DNA of 64,000 nt from NCBI GenBank assembly GCA_032622095.1, contig CP136064.1:1426001-1490000 (forward strand), given 5' to 3'. Numbering within the stretch: the first letter of the stretch is position 1; every line of letters starts with the position of its first letter. The DNA is from Siphonodentalium dalli (Eukaryota; Mollusca; Scaphopoda; Gadilida; Siphonodentaliidae). Below the pieces are notes generated by a model. That model saw nothing but the letters and a program-made list of their open reading frames with translations. It had not been told where the DNA came from and did no database searches. Of this stretch, positions 39,865 through 53,568 are shown in pieces. Position numbers and translations under genes: made by a program.

Positions 39865-41786
39865 GGTTGGATATTTTCAATTTTGCGCATGTTTCTCCAT
39901 ACCGCGCCATGTCAAATCTGGCCATATCCGAATCGGGTTGTCATTTACAATGACTACAGAAAATAAATATCTTCATGTTGGAATGCAAATGTATGTTTAA
40001 AGGAACAGATGTATCTCAACTTAAAGGGACATAAGTAACACAGTCACCAACTTTAAGGGGTATCTGCTATAGACTGGTTCCATGGTGGAGTACGGTTGGA
40101 TATTTTCAATTTGGCGCATGTTTTTCCATACCGCGCCATGTCAAATCTGGCCATATCCGAATCGGGTTGTCATTTACAATGACTACAGAAAATAAATATC
40201 TTCATGTTGTAAAGCCAATGTATGTTTAAAGGAACAGATGTATCTCAACTTAAAGGGACATAAGTAACACAGTCACCAACTTAAAGGGGTATCTGCTATA
40301 GACTGGTTCCATGGTGGAGTACGGTTGGATATTTTCAATTTGGCGCATGTTTCTCCATACCGCGCCATGTCAAATCTGGCCATATCCGAATCGGGTTGTC
40401 ATTTACAATGACTGCAGAAAATATATATCTTCATGTTGGAATGCAACTGTATGTTTAAAGGAACAGATGTATCTCAACTTAAAGGGACATAAGTAACACA
40501 GTCACCAACTTTAAGGGGTATCTGCTATAGACTGGTTCCATGGTGGAGTACGGTTGGATATTTTCAATTTGGCGCATGTTTCTCCATACACGCCATGTCA
40601 AATCTGGCCATATCCGAATCGGGTTGTCATTTACAATGACTGCAGAAAATATATATCTTCATGGTGGAATGCAAATGTATGTTTAAAGGAACAGATGTAT
40701 CTCAACTTAAAGGGACATAAGTAACACAGTCACCAACTTTAAGGGGTATCTGCTATAGACTGGTTCCATGGTGGAGTACGGTTGGATATTTTCAATTTGG
40801 CGCATGTTTCTCCATACCGCGCCATGTCAAATCTGGCCATATCCGAATCGGGTTGTCATTTACAATGACTGCAGAAAATATATATCTTCATGTTGGAATG
40901 CAAATGTATGTTTAAAGGAACAGATGTATCTCAACTTAAAGGGACATAAGTAACACCGTCACCAACTTTAAGGGGTATCTGCTATAGACTGGTTACATGG
41001 TGGAGTACGGTTGGATATTTTCAATTTTGCGCATGTTTCTCCATACCGCGCCATGTCAAATCTGGCCATATCCGAATCGGGTTGTCATTTACAATGACTG
41101 CAGAAAATATATATCTTCATGTTGGAATGCAAATGTATGTTTAAAGGAACAGATGTATCTCAACTTAAAGGGACATAAGTAACACAGTCACCAACTTTAA
41201 GGGGTATCTGCTATAGACTGGTTACATGGTGGAGTACGGTTGGATATTTTCAATTTTGCGCATGTTTCTCCATACCGCGCCATGTCAAATCTGGCCATAT
41301 CCGAATCGGGTTGTCATTTACAATGACTGCAGAAAATAAATATCTTCATGTTGGAATGCAAATGTATGTTTAAAGGAACAGATGTATCTCAACTTAAAGG
41401 AACATAAGTAACACAGTCACCAACTTAAAGAGGTGTCTGATTTAGACTGGTTCCATGGTGGAGTACGGTTGGATATTTTCAATTTGGCGCATGTTTCTCC
41501 ATACTGCGCCATGTCAAATCTGGCCATATCCGAATCGGGTTGTCATTTACAATGACTGCAGAAAATATATATCTTCATGTTGGAATGCAAATGTATGTTT
41601 AAAGGAACAGATGTATCTCAACTTAAAGGGACATAAGTAACACCGTCACCAACTTTAAGGGGTATCTGCTATAGACTGGTTACATGGTGGAGTACGGTTG
41701 GATATTTTCAATTTTGCGCATGTTTCTCCATACCGCGCCATGTCAAATCTGGCCATATCCGAATCGGGTTGTCATTTACAATGACT
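38125..41786 (+). repeat. 8-unit tandem duplication (1,831-bp unit)
   Basis: Copy 1 is about 38125-39955 and copy 2 about 39956-41786. Both carry TTGTAAAGCCAATG, GCAACTGTATG, CATACACGCC and CATACTGCGCC in order. The join is in the monomer starting at 39830: its left half has TTACATGG and TTTTGCGC, its right half has CTACAG and AAATAAAT. This places the crossover in 39900-39955. The unit is 1 bp short of eight monomers because each copy carries the CATACACGCC deletion. Confidence 0.8.
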
Positions 41787-44700
41787 GCAGAAAATATATA
41801 TCTTCATGTTGGAATGCAAATGTATGTTTAAAGGAACAGATGTATCTCAACTTAAAGGGACATAAGTAACACAGTCACCAACTTTAAGGGGTATCTGCTA
41901 TAGACTGGTTCCATGGTGGAGTACGGTTGGATATTTTCAATTTGGCGCATGTTTTTCCATACCGCGCCATGTCAAATCTGGCCATATCCGAATCGGGTTG
42001 TCATTTACAATGACTACAGAAAATAAATATCTTCATGTTGGAAAGCAAATGTATGTTTAAAGGAACAGATGTATCTCAACTTAAAGGGACATAAGTAACA
42101 CAGTCACCAACTTAAAGGGGTATCTGCTATAGACTGGTTCCATGGTGGAGTACGGTTGGATATTTTCAATTTGGCGCATGTTTCTCCATACCGCGCCATG
42201 TCAAATCTGGCCATATCCGAATCGGGTTGTCATTTACAATGACTGCAGAAAATATATATCTTCATGTTGGAATGCAAATGTATGTTTAAAGGAACAGATG
42301 TATCTCAACTTAAAGGAACATAAGTAACACAGTCACCAACTTAAAGAGGTGTCTGATTTAGACTGGTTCCATGGTGGAGTACGGTTGGATATTTTCTATT
42401 TGGCGCATGTTTCTCCATACCGCGCCATGTCAAATCTGGCCATATCCGAATCGGGTTGTCATTTACAATGACTACAGAAAATAAATATCTTCATGTTGGA
42501 ATGCAAATGTATGTTTAAAGAAACAGATGTATCTCAACTTAAAGGAACATAAGTAACACAGTCACCAACTTTAAGGGGTATCTGCTATAGACTGGTTCCA
42601 TGGTGGAGTACTGTTGGATATTTTCAATTTGGCGCATGTTTCTCCATACCGCGCCATGTCAAATCTGGCCATATCCGAATCGGGTTGTCATTTACAATGA
42701 CTACAGAAAATAAATATCTTCATGTTGGAATGCAAATGTATGTTTAAAGGAACAGATGTATCTCAACTTAAAGGGACATAAGTAACACAGTCACCAACTT
42801 TAAGGGGTATCTGCTATAGACTGGTTCCATGGTGGAGTACGGTTGGATATTTTCAATTTGGCGCATGTTTTTCCATACCGCGCCATGTCAAATCTGGCCA
42901 TATCCGAATCGGGTTGTCATTTACAATGACTGCAGAAAATATATATCTTCATGGTGGAATGCAAATGTATGTTTAAAGGAACAGATGTATCTCAACTTAA
43001 AGGGACATAAGTAACACAGTCACCAACTTAAAGGGGTATCTGCTATAGACTGGTTCCATGGTGGAGTACGGTTGGATATTTTCTATTTGGCGCATGTTTC
43101 TCCATACCGCGCCATGTCAAATCTGGCCCTATCCGAATCGGGTTGTCATTTACAATGACTGCAGAAAATATATATCTTCATGGTGGAATGCAAATGTATG
43201 TTTAAAGGAACAGATGTATCTCAACTTAAAGGGACATAAGTAACACAGTCACCAACTTTAAGGGGTATCTGCTATAGACTGGTTCCATGGTGGAGTACGG
43301 TTGGATATTTTCAATTTGGCGCATGTTTCTCCATACCGCGCCATGTCAAATCTGGCCATATCCGAATCGGGTTGTCATTTACAATGACTGCAGAAAATAA
43401 ATATCTTCATGTTGGAATGCAAATGTATGTTTAAAGGAACAGATGTATCTCAACTTAAAGGGACATAAGTAACACAGTCACCAACTTAAAGAGGTGTCTG
43501 ATTTAGACTGGTTCCATGGTGGAGTACGGTTGGATATTTTCTACTTGGCGCATGTTTCTCCATACCGCGCCATGTCAAATCTGGCCATATCCGAATCGGG
43601 TTGTCATTTACAATGACTACAGAAAATAAATATCTTCATGTTGGAATGCAAATGTATGTTTAGAGGAACAGAGGTATCTCAACTTAAAGGGACATAAGTA
43701 ACACAGTCTCCAACTTTAAGGGGTATCTGCTATAGACTGGTTCCATGGTGGAGTACGGTTGGATATTTTCTATTTGGCGCATGTTTCTCCATACCGCGCC
43801 ATGTCAAATCTGGCCATATCCGAATCGGGTTGTCATTTACAATGACTACAGAAATTAAATATCTTCATGTTGGAATGCAAATGTATGTTTAAAGGAACAG
43901 ATGTATCTCAACTTAAAGGGACATAAGTAACACAGTCACCAACTTTAAGGGGTATCTGCTATAGACTGGTTCCATGGTGGAGTACTGTTGAATATTTTCA
44001 ATTTGGCGCATGTTTCTCCATACCGCGCCATGTCAAATCTGGCCATATCCGAATCGGGTTGTCATTTACAATGACTACAGAAAATAAATATCTTCATGTT
44101 GGAATGCAAATGTATGTTTAAAGGAACAGATGTATCTCAACTTAAAGGGACATAAGTAACACAGTCACCAACTTTAAGGGGTATCTGCTATAGACTGGTT
44201 CCATGGTGGAGTACGGTTGGATATTTTCAATTTGGCGCATGTTTCTCCATACCGCGCCATGTCAAATCTGGCCATATCCGAATCGGGTTGTCATTTACAA
44301 TGACTACAGAAAATAAATATCTTCATGTTGGAATGCAAATGTATGTTTAAAGGAACAGATGTATCTCAACTTAAAGGGACATAAGCAACACAGTCACCAA
44401 CTTAAAGGGGTATCTGCTATAGACTGGTTCCATGGTGGAGTACGGTTGGATATTTTCAATTTGGCGCATGTTTCTCCATACCGCGCGATGTCAAATCTGG
44501 CCATATCCGAATCGGGTTGTCATTTACAATGACTGCAGAAAATATATATCTTCATGGTGGAATGCAAATGTATGTTTAAAGGAACAGATGTATCTCAACT
44601 TAAAGGGACATAAGTAACACAGTCACCAACTTAAAGGGGTGTCTGATATAGACTGGTTCCATGGTGGAGTACGGTTGGATATTTTCAATTTGGCGCATGT

Positions 44701-47700
44701 TTCTCCATACCGCGTCATGTCAAATCTGGCCCTATCCGAATCGGGTTGTCATTTACAATGACTGCAGAAAATATATATCTTCATGGTGGAATGCAAATGT
44801 ATGTTTAAAGAAACAGATGTATCTCAACTTAAAGGGACATAAGTAACACAGTCACCAACTTTAAGGGGTATCTGCTATAGACTGGTTCCATGGTGGAGTA
44901 CGGTTGGATATTTTCAATTTGGCGCTTGTTTCTCCATACCGCGCCATGTCAAATCTGGCCATATCCGAATCGGGTTGTCATTTACAATGACTGCAGAAAA
45001 TATATATCTTCATGTTGGAATGCAAATGTATGTTTAAAGGAACAGATGTATCTCAACTTAAAGGGACATAAGTAACACCGTCACCAACTTTAAGGGGTAT
45101 CTGCTATAGACTGGTTACATGGTGGAGTACGGTTGGATATTTTCAATTTTGCGCATGTTTCTCCATACCGCGCCATGTCAAATCTGGCCATATCCGAATC
45201 GGGTTGTCATTTACAATGACTGCAGAAAATATATATCTTCATGTTGGAATGCAAATGTATGTTTAAAGGAACAGATGTATCTCAACTTAAAGGGACATAA
45301 GTAACACCGTCACCAACTTTAAGGGGTATCTGCTATAGACTGGTTACATGGTGGAGTACGGTTGGATATTTTCAATTTGGCGCATGTTTCTCCATACCGC
45401 GCCATGTCAAATCTGGCCATATCCGAATCGGGTTGTCATTTACAATGACTACAGAAAATAAATATCTTCATGTTGGAATGCAAATGTATGTTTAAAGGAA
45501 CAGATGTATCTCAACTTAAAGGGACATAAGTAACACAGTCACCAACTTTAAGGGGTATCTGCTATAGACTGGTTCCATGGTGGAGTACGGTTGGATATTT
45601 TCAATTTGGCGCATGTTTTTCCATACCGCGCCATGTCAAATCTGGCCATATCCGAATCGGGTTGTCATTTACAATGACTACAGAAAATAAATATCTTCAT
45701 GTTGGAAAGCAAATGTATGTTTAAAGGAACAGATGTATCTCAACTTAAAGGGACATAAGTAACACAGTCACCAACTTAAAGGGGTATCTGCTATAGACTG
45801 GTTCCATGGTGGAGTACGGTTGGATATTTTCAATTTGGCGCATGTTTCTCCATACCGCGCCATGTCAAATCTGGCCATATCCGAATCGGGTTGTCATTTA
45901 CAATGACTGCAGAAAATATATATCTTCATGGTGGAATGCAAATGTATGTTTAAAGGAACAGATGTATCTCAACTTAAAGGGACATAAGTAACACAGTCAC
46001 CAACTTAAAGGGGTATCTGCTATAGACTGGTTCCATGGTGGAGTACGGTTGGATATTTTCTATTTGGCGCATGTTTCTCCATACCGCGCCATGTCAAATC
46101 TGGCCCTATCCGAATCGGGTTGTCATTTACAATGACTGCAGAAAATATATATCTTCATGGTGGAATGCAAATGTATGTTTAAAGGAACAGATGTATCTCA
46201 ACTTAAAGGGACATAAGTAACACAGTCACCAACTTTAAGGGGTATCTGCTATAGACTGGTTCCATGGTGGAGTACGGTTGGATATTTTCAATTTGGCGCA
46301 TGTTTCTCCATACCGCGCCATGTCAAATCTGGCCATATCCGAATCGGGTTGTCATTTACAATGACTGCAGAAAATAAATATCTTCATGTTGGAATGCAAA
46401 TGTATGTTTAAAGGAACAGATGTATCTCAACTTAAAGGGACATAAGTAACACAGTCACCAACTTAAAGAGGTGTCTGATTTAGACTGGTTCCATGGTGGA
46501 GTACGGTTGGATATTTTCTATTTGGCGCATGTTTCTCCATACCGCGCCATGTCAAATCTGGCCATATCCGAATCGGGTTGTCATTTACAATGACTACAGA
46601 AATTAAATATCTTCATGTTGGAATGCAAATGTATGTTTAAAGGAACAGATGTATCTCAACTTAAAGGGACATAAGTAACACAGTCACCAACTTTAAGGGG
46701 TATCTGCTATAGACTGGTTCCATGGTGGAGTACTGTTGAATATTTTCAATTTGGCGCATGTTTCTCCATACCGCGCCATGTCAAATCTGGCCATATCCGA
46801 ATCGGGTTGTCATTTACAATGACTACAGAAAATAAATATCTTCATGTTGGAATGCAAATGTATGTTTAAAGGAACAGATGTATCTCAACTTAAAGGGACA
46901 TAAGTAACACAGTCACCAACTTTAAGGGGTATCTGCTATAGACTGGTTCCATGGTGGAGTACGGTTGGATATTTTCAATTTGGCGCATGTTTCTCCATAC
47001 CGCGCCATGTCAAATCTGGCCATATCCGAATCGGGTTGTCATTTACAATGACTACAGAAAATAAATATCTTCATGTTGGAATGCAAATGTATGTTTAAAG
47101 GAACAGATGTATCTCAACTTAAAGGGACATAAGCAACACAGTCACCAACTTAAAGGGGTATCTGCTATAGACTGGTTCCATGGTGGAGTACGGTTGGATA
47201 TTTTCAATTTGGCGCATGTTTCTCCATACCGCGCGATGTCAAATCTGGCCATATCCGAATCGGGTTGTCATTTACAATGACTGCAGAAAATATATATCTT
47301 CATGGTGGAATGCAAATGTATGTTTAAAGGAACAGATGTATCTCAACTTAAAGGGACATAAGTAACACAGTCACCAACTTAAAGGGGTGTCTGATATAGA
47401 CTGGTTCCATGGTGGAGTACGGTTGGATATTTTCAATTTGGCGCATGTTTCTCCATACCGCGTCATGTCAAATCTGGCCCTATCCGAATCGGGTTGTCAT
47501 TTACAATGACTGCAGAAAATATATATCTTCATGGTGGAATGCAAATGTATGTTTAAAGAAACAGATGTATCTCAACTTAAAGGGACATAAGTAACACAGT
47601 CACCAACTTTAAGGGGTATCTGCTATAGACTGGTTCCATGGTGGAGTACGGTTGGATATTTTCAATTTGGCGCTTGTTTCTCCATACCGCGCCATGTCAA

Positions 47701-47971
47701 ATCTGGCCATATCCGAATCGGGTTGTCATTTACAATGACTGCAGAAAATATATATCTTCATGTTGGAATGCAAATGTATGTTTAAAGGAACAGATGTATC
47801 TCAACTTAAAGGGACATAAGTAACACCGTCACCAACTTTAAGGGGTATCTGCTATAGACTGGTTACATGGTGGAGTACGGTTGGATATTTTCAATTTTGC
47901 GCATGTTTCTCCATACCGCGCCATGTCAAATCTGGCCATATCCGAATCGGGTTGTCATTTACAATGACTGC
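39427..47971 (+). repeat. 8.5-kb block, left copy of +16,029-bp duplication
   Basis: All unit types and tags from here to 47971 recur in the same order from 55456 to the window end. They include the CATACTGCGCC units, the TTGTAAAGCCAATG unit, the CATACACGCC deletion, the TTTAGAGG/AGAGGTATC/CAGTCTCC unit and the contracted AATTAAAT unit. The copy therefore carries along several earlier nested duplications, which dates it after them. Confidence 0.85.
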
Positions 47972-48126
47972 AGAAAATATATATCTTCATGTTGGAATGC
48001 AAATGTATGTTTAAAGGAACAGATGTATCTCAACTTAAAGGGACATAAGTAACACCGTCACCAACTTTAAGGGGTATCTGCTATAGACTGGTTACATGGT
48101 GGAGTACGGTTGGATATTTTCAATTT
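42872..48126 (+). repeat. 13/12-unit tandem duplication with a one-monomer contraction
   Basis: The run 42872-45378 corresponds to 45849-48126. The shift is 2,977 bp on the left and 2,748 bp on the right, because one monomer is missing from the second copy. The units starting at 43493 (TACTTGG, TTTAGAGG, AGAGGTATC, CAGTCTCC) and 43722 (AATTAAAT) are fused into the single unit at 46470. Shared tags are CTATTTGG with CCCTATCC, TTGAATATT, AAGCAACAC, GCGCGATG, GTGTCTGATATA with GCGTCATG, and GCGCTTGTTT. Confidence 0.8.
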
Positions 48127-51100
48127 TGCGCATGTTTCTCCATACCGCGCCATGTCAAATCTGGCCATATCCGAATCGGGTTGTCATTTACAATGACTGC
48201 AGAAAATATATATCTTCATGGTGGAATGCAAATGTATGTTTAAAGGAACAGATGTATCTCAACTTAAAGGGACATAAGTAACACCGTCACCAAATTTAAG
48301 GGGTATCTGCTATAGACTGGTTCCATGGTGGAGTACTGTTGGATATTTTCAATTTGGCGCATGTTTCTCCCTACCGCGTCATGTCAAATCTGGCCATATC
48401 CGAATCGGGTTGTCATTTACAATGACTACAGAAAATAAATATCTTCGTGTTGGAATGCAAATGTATGTTTAAAGAAACAGATGTATCTCAACTTAAAGGG
48501 ACATAAGTAACACAGTCACCAACTTTAAGGGGTATCTGCTATAGACTGGTTACATGGTGGAGTACGGTTGGATATTTTCAATTTTGCGCATGTTTCTCCA
48601 TACCGCGCCATGTCAAATCTGGCCATATCCGAATCGGGTTGTCATTTACAATGACTACAGAAAATAAATATCTTCATGTTGGAATGCAAATGTATGTTTA
48701 AAGGAACAGATGTATCTCAACTTAAAGGAACATAAGTAACACAGTCACCAACTTAAAGAGGTGTCTGATTTAGACTGGTTCCATGGTGGAGTACGGTTGG
48801 ATATTTTCTATTTGGCGCATGTTTCTCCATACCGCGCCGTGTCAAATCTGGCCATATCCGAATCGGGTTGTCATTTACAATGACTACAGAAAATAAATAT
48901 CTTCATGTTGGAATGCAAATGTATGTTTAAAGGAACAGATGTATCTCAACTTAAAGGGACATAAGTAACACAGTCACCAACTTTAAGGGGTATCTGCTAT
49001 AGACTGGTTCCATGGTGGAGTACGGTTGGATATTTTCTATTTGGCGCATGTTTCTCCATACCGCGCCATGTCAAATCTGGCCATATCCGAATCGGGTTGT
49101 CATTTACAATGACTGCAGAAAATATATATCTTCATGTTGGAATGCAAATGTATGTTTAAAGGAACAGATGTATCTCAACTTAAAGGGACAAAAGTAACAC
49201 CGTCACCAACTTTAAGGGGTATCTGCTATAGACTGGTTACATGGTGGAGTACGGTTGGATATTTTCAATTTGGCGCATGTTTCTCCATACCGCGCCATGT
49301 CAAATCTGGCCATATCCGAATCGGGTTGTCATTAACAATGACTGCAGAAAATATATATCTTCATGGTGGAATGCAAATGAATGTTTAAAGGAACAGATGT
49401 ATCTCAACTTAAAGGGACATAAGTAACACCGTCACCAACTTGAAGGGGTATCTGCTATAGACTGGTTACATGGTGGAGTACGGTTGGATATTTTCAATTT
49501 TGCGCATGTTTCTCCATACCGCGCCATGTCAAATCTGGCCATATCCGAATCGGGTTGTCATTTACAATGACTACAGAAAATAAATATCTTCATGTTGGAA
49601 TGCAAATGTATGTTTAAAAGAACAGATGTATCTCAACTTAAAGGGACATAAGTAACACAGTCACCAACTTAAAGAGGTGTCTGATTTAGAATGGTTCCAT
49701 GGTGGAGTACGGTTGAATATTTTCTACTTGGCGCATGTTTCTCCATACCGCGCCATGTCAAATCTGGCCATATCCGAATCGGGTTGTCATTTACAATGAC
49801 TGCAGAAAATATATATCTTCATGGTGGAATGCAAATGAATGTTTAAAGGAACAGATGTATCTCAACTTAAAGGGACATAAGTAACACAGTCACCAACTTT
49901 AAGGGGTATCTGCTATTGACTGGTTCCATGGTGGAGTACTGTTGGATATTTTCAATTTGGCGCATGTTTCTCCATACCGCGCCATGTCAAATCTGGCCAT
50001 ATCCGAATCTGGTTGTCATTTACAATGACTGCAGAAAATATATATCTTCATGGTGGAATGCAAATGTATGTTTAAAGGAACAGATGTATCTCAACTTAAA
50101 GGGACATAAGTAACACCGTCACCAACTTTAAGGGGTATCTGCTATAGACTGGTTCCATGGTGGAGTACTGTTGGATATTTTCAATTTGGCGCATGTTTCT
50201 CCCTACCGCGTCATGTCAAATCTGGCCATATCCGAATCGGGTTGTCATTTACAATGACTACAGAAAATAAATATCTTCGTGTTGGAATGCAAATGTATGT
50301 TTAAAGAAACAGATGTATCTCAACTTAAAGGGACATAAGTAACACAGTCACCAACTTTAAGGGGTATCTGCTATAGACTGGTTACATGGTGGAGTACGGT
50401 TGGATATTTTCAATTTTGCGCATGTTTCTCCATACCGCGCCATGTCAAATCTGGCCCTATCCGAATCGGGTTGTCATTTACAATGACTGCAGAAAATATA
50501 TATCTTCATGGTGGAATGCAAATGTATGTTTAAAGAAACAGATGTATCTCAACTTAAAGGGACATAAGTAACACAGTCACCAACTTTAAGGGGTATCTGC
50601 TATAGACTGGTTCCATGGTGGAGTACGGTTGGATATTTTCAATTTGGCGCTTGTTTCTCCATACCGCGCCATGTCAAATCTGGCCATATCCGAATCGGGT
50701 TGTCATTTACAATGACTGCAGAAAATATATATCTTCATGTTGGAATGCAAATGTATGTTTAAAGGAACAGATGTATCTCAACTTAAAGGGACATAAGTAA
50801 CACCGTCACCAACTTTAAGGGGTATCTGCTATAGACTGGTTACATGGTGGAGTACGGTTGGATATTTTCAATTTTGCGCATGTTTCTCCATACCGCGCCA
50901 TGTCAAATCTGGCCATATCCGAATCGGGTTGTCATTTACAATGACTGCAGAAAATATATATCTTCATGTTGGAATGCAAATGTATGTTTAAAGGAACAGA
51001 TGTATCTCAACTTAAAGGGACATAAGTAACACCGTCACCAACTTTAAGGGGTATCTGCTATAGACTGGTTACATGGTGGAGTACGGTTGGATATTTTCAA

Positions 51101-53433
51101 TTTTGCGCATGTTTCTCCATACCGCGCCATGTCAAATCTGGCCATATCCGAATCGGGTTGTCATTTACAATGACTGCAGAAAATATATATCTTCATGGTG
51201 GAATGCAAATGTATGTTTAAAGGAACAGATGTATCTCAACTTAAAGGGACATAAGTAACACCGTCACCAAATTTAAGGGGTATCTGCTATAGACTGGTTC
51301 CATGGTGGAGTACTGTTGGATATTTTCAATTTGGCGCATGTTTCTCCCTACCGCGTCATGTCAAATCTGGCCATATCCGAATCGGGTTGTCATTTACAAT
51401 GACTACAGAAAATAAATATCTTCGTGTTGGAATGCAAATGTATGTTTAAAGAAACAGATGTATCTCAACTTAAAGGGACATAAGTAACACAGTCACCAAC
51501 TTTAAGGGGTATCTGCTATAGACTGGTTACATGGTGGAGTACGGTTGGATATTTTCAATTTTGCGCATGTTTCTCCATACCGCGCCATGTCAAATCTGGC
51601 CATATCCGAATCGGGTTGTCATTTACAATGACTACAGAAAATAAATATCTTCATGTTGGAATGCAAATGTATGTTTAAAGGAACAGATGTATCTCAACTT
51701 AAAGGAACATAAGTAACACAGTCACCAACTTAAAGAGGTGTCTGATTTAGACTGGTTCCATGGTGGAGTACGGTTGGATATTTTCTATTTGGCGCATGTT
51801 TCTCCATACCGCGCCGTGTCAAATCTGGCCATATCCGAATCGGGTTGTCATTTACAATGACTACAGAAAATAAATATCTTCATGTTGGAATGCAAATGTA
51901 TGTTTAAAGGAACAGATGTATCTCAACTTAAAGGGACATAAGTAACACAGTCACCAACTTTAAGGGGTATCTGCTATAGACTGGTTCCATGGTGGAGTAC
52001 GGTTGGATATTTTCTATTTGGCGCATGTTTCTCCATACCGCGCCATGTCAAATCTGGCCATATCCGAATCGGGTTGTCATTTACAATGACTGCAGAAAAT
52101 ATATATCTTCATGTTGGAATGCAAATGTATGTTTAAAGGAACAGATGTATCTCAACTTAAAGGGACAAAAGTAACACCGTCACCAACTTTAAGGGGTATC
52201 TGCTATAGACTGGTTACATGGTGGAGTACGGTTGGATATTTTCAATTTGGCGCATGTTTCTCCATACCGCGCCATGTCAAATCTGGCCATATCCGAATCG
52301 GGTTGTCATTAACAATGACTGCAGAAAATATATATCTTCATGGTGGAATGCAAATGAATGTTTAAAGGAACAGATGTATCTCAACTTAAAGGGACATAAG
52401 TAACACCGTCACCAACTTGAAGGGGTATCTGCTATAGACTGGTTACATGGTGGAGTACGGTTGGATATTTTCAATTTTGCGCATGTTTCTCCATACCGCG
52501 CCATGTCAAATCTGGCCATATCCGAATCGGGTTGTCATTTACAATGACTACAGAAAATAAATATCTTCATGTTGGAATGCAAATGTATGTTTAAAAGAAC
52601 AGATGTATCTCAACTTAAAGGGACATAAGTAACACAGTCACCAACTTAAAGAGGTGTCTGATTTAGAATGGTTCCATGGTGGAGTACGGTTGAATATTTT
52701 CTACTTGGCGCATGTTTCTCCATACCGCGCCATGTCAAATCTGGCCATATCCGAATCGGGTTGTCATTTACAATGACTGCAGAAAATATATATCTTCATG
52801 GTGGAATGCAAATGAATGTTTAAAGGAACAGATGTATCTCAACTTAAAGGGACATAAGTAACACAGTCACCAACTTTAAGGGGTATCTGCTATTGACTGG
52901 TTCCATGGTGGAGTACTGTTGGATATTTTCAATTTGGCGCATGTTTCTCCATACCGCGCCATGTCAAATCTGGCCATATCCGAATCTGGTTGTCATTTAC
53001 AATGACTGCAGAAAATATATATCTTCATGGTGGAATGCAAATGTATGTTTAAAGGAACAGATGTATCTCAACTTAAAGGGACATAAGTAACACCGTCACC
53101 AACTTTAAGGGGTATCTGCTATAGACTGGTTCCATGGTGGAGTACTGTTGGATATTTTCAATTTGGCGCATGTTTCTCCCTACCGCGTCATGTCAAATCT
53201 GGCCATATCCGAATCGGGTTGTCATTTACAATGACTACAGAAAATAAATATCTTCGTGTTGGAATGCAAATGTATGTTTAAAGAAACAGATGTATCTCAA
53301 CTTAAAGGGACATAAGTAACACAGTCACCAACTTTAAGGGGTATCTGCTATAGACTGGTTACATGGTGGAGTACGGTTGGATATTTTCAATTTTGCGCAT
53401 GTTTCTCCATACCGCGCCATGTCAAATCTGGCC
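47480..53433 (+). repeat. Perfect-looking 13-unit tandem duplication (2,977-bp unit)
   Basis: Copy 1 is 47480-50456 and copy 2 is 50457-53433. All rare variants I checked are present in both: GCGCTTGTTT, CCAAATTTAAG, CTTCGTGTTGG twice per unit, GCGCCGTGTC, GGGACAAAAG, ATTAACAATG, CTTGAAGGGG, TTAAAAGAAC, TTAGAATGG with TTGAATATT, and the TATTGACTGG head with GAATCTGG. I saw no difference between the copies. The join is a chimeric monomer at 50363-50591 with the switch in 50441-50456. The end at 53434 is where the sequence stops following the pattern. This is one of the youngest events in the window. Confidence 0.85.
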
Positions 53434-53568
53434 ATATCCGAATCGGGTTGTCATTTACAATGACTACAGAAAATAAATATCTTCATGTTGGAATGCAAAT
53501 GTATGTTTAAAGGAACAGATGTATCTCAACTTAAAGGAACATAAGTAACACAGTCACCAACTTAAAGA

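Noticed and set aside
49134..49388. An 84-codon frame crossing two monomers, repeated at 52111-52365
   Set aside because: It exists only because one base change (CATAAG to CAAAAG) removes a stop at the unit end. The second copy is part of the 2,977-bp duplication, so it is not independent support.
49916..50113. 65-codon frame with a TTG start, repeated at 52893-53090
   Set aside because: This is the common 61-codon frame extended upstream by the TATTGACTGG head variant; it is the same repeat by-product.
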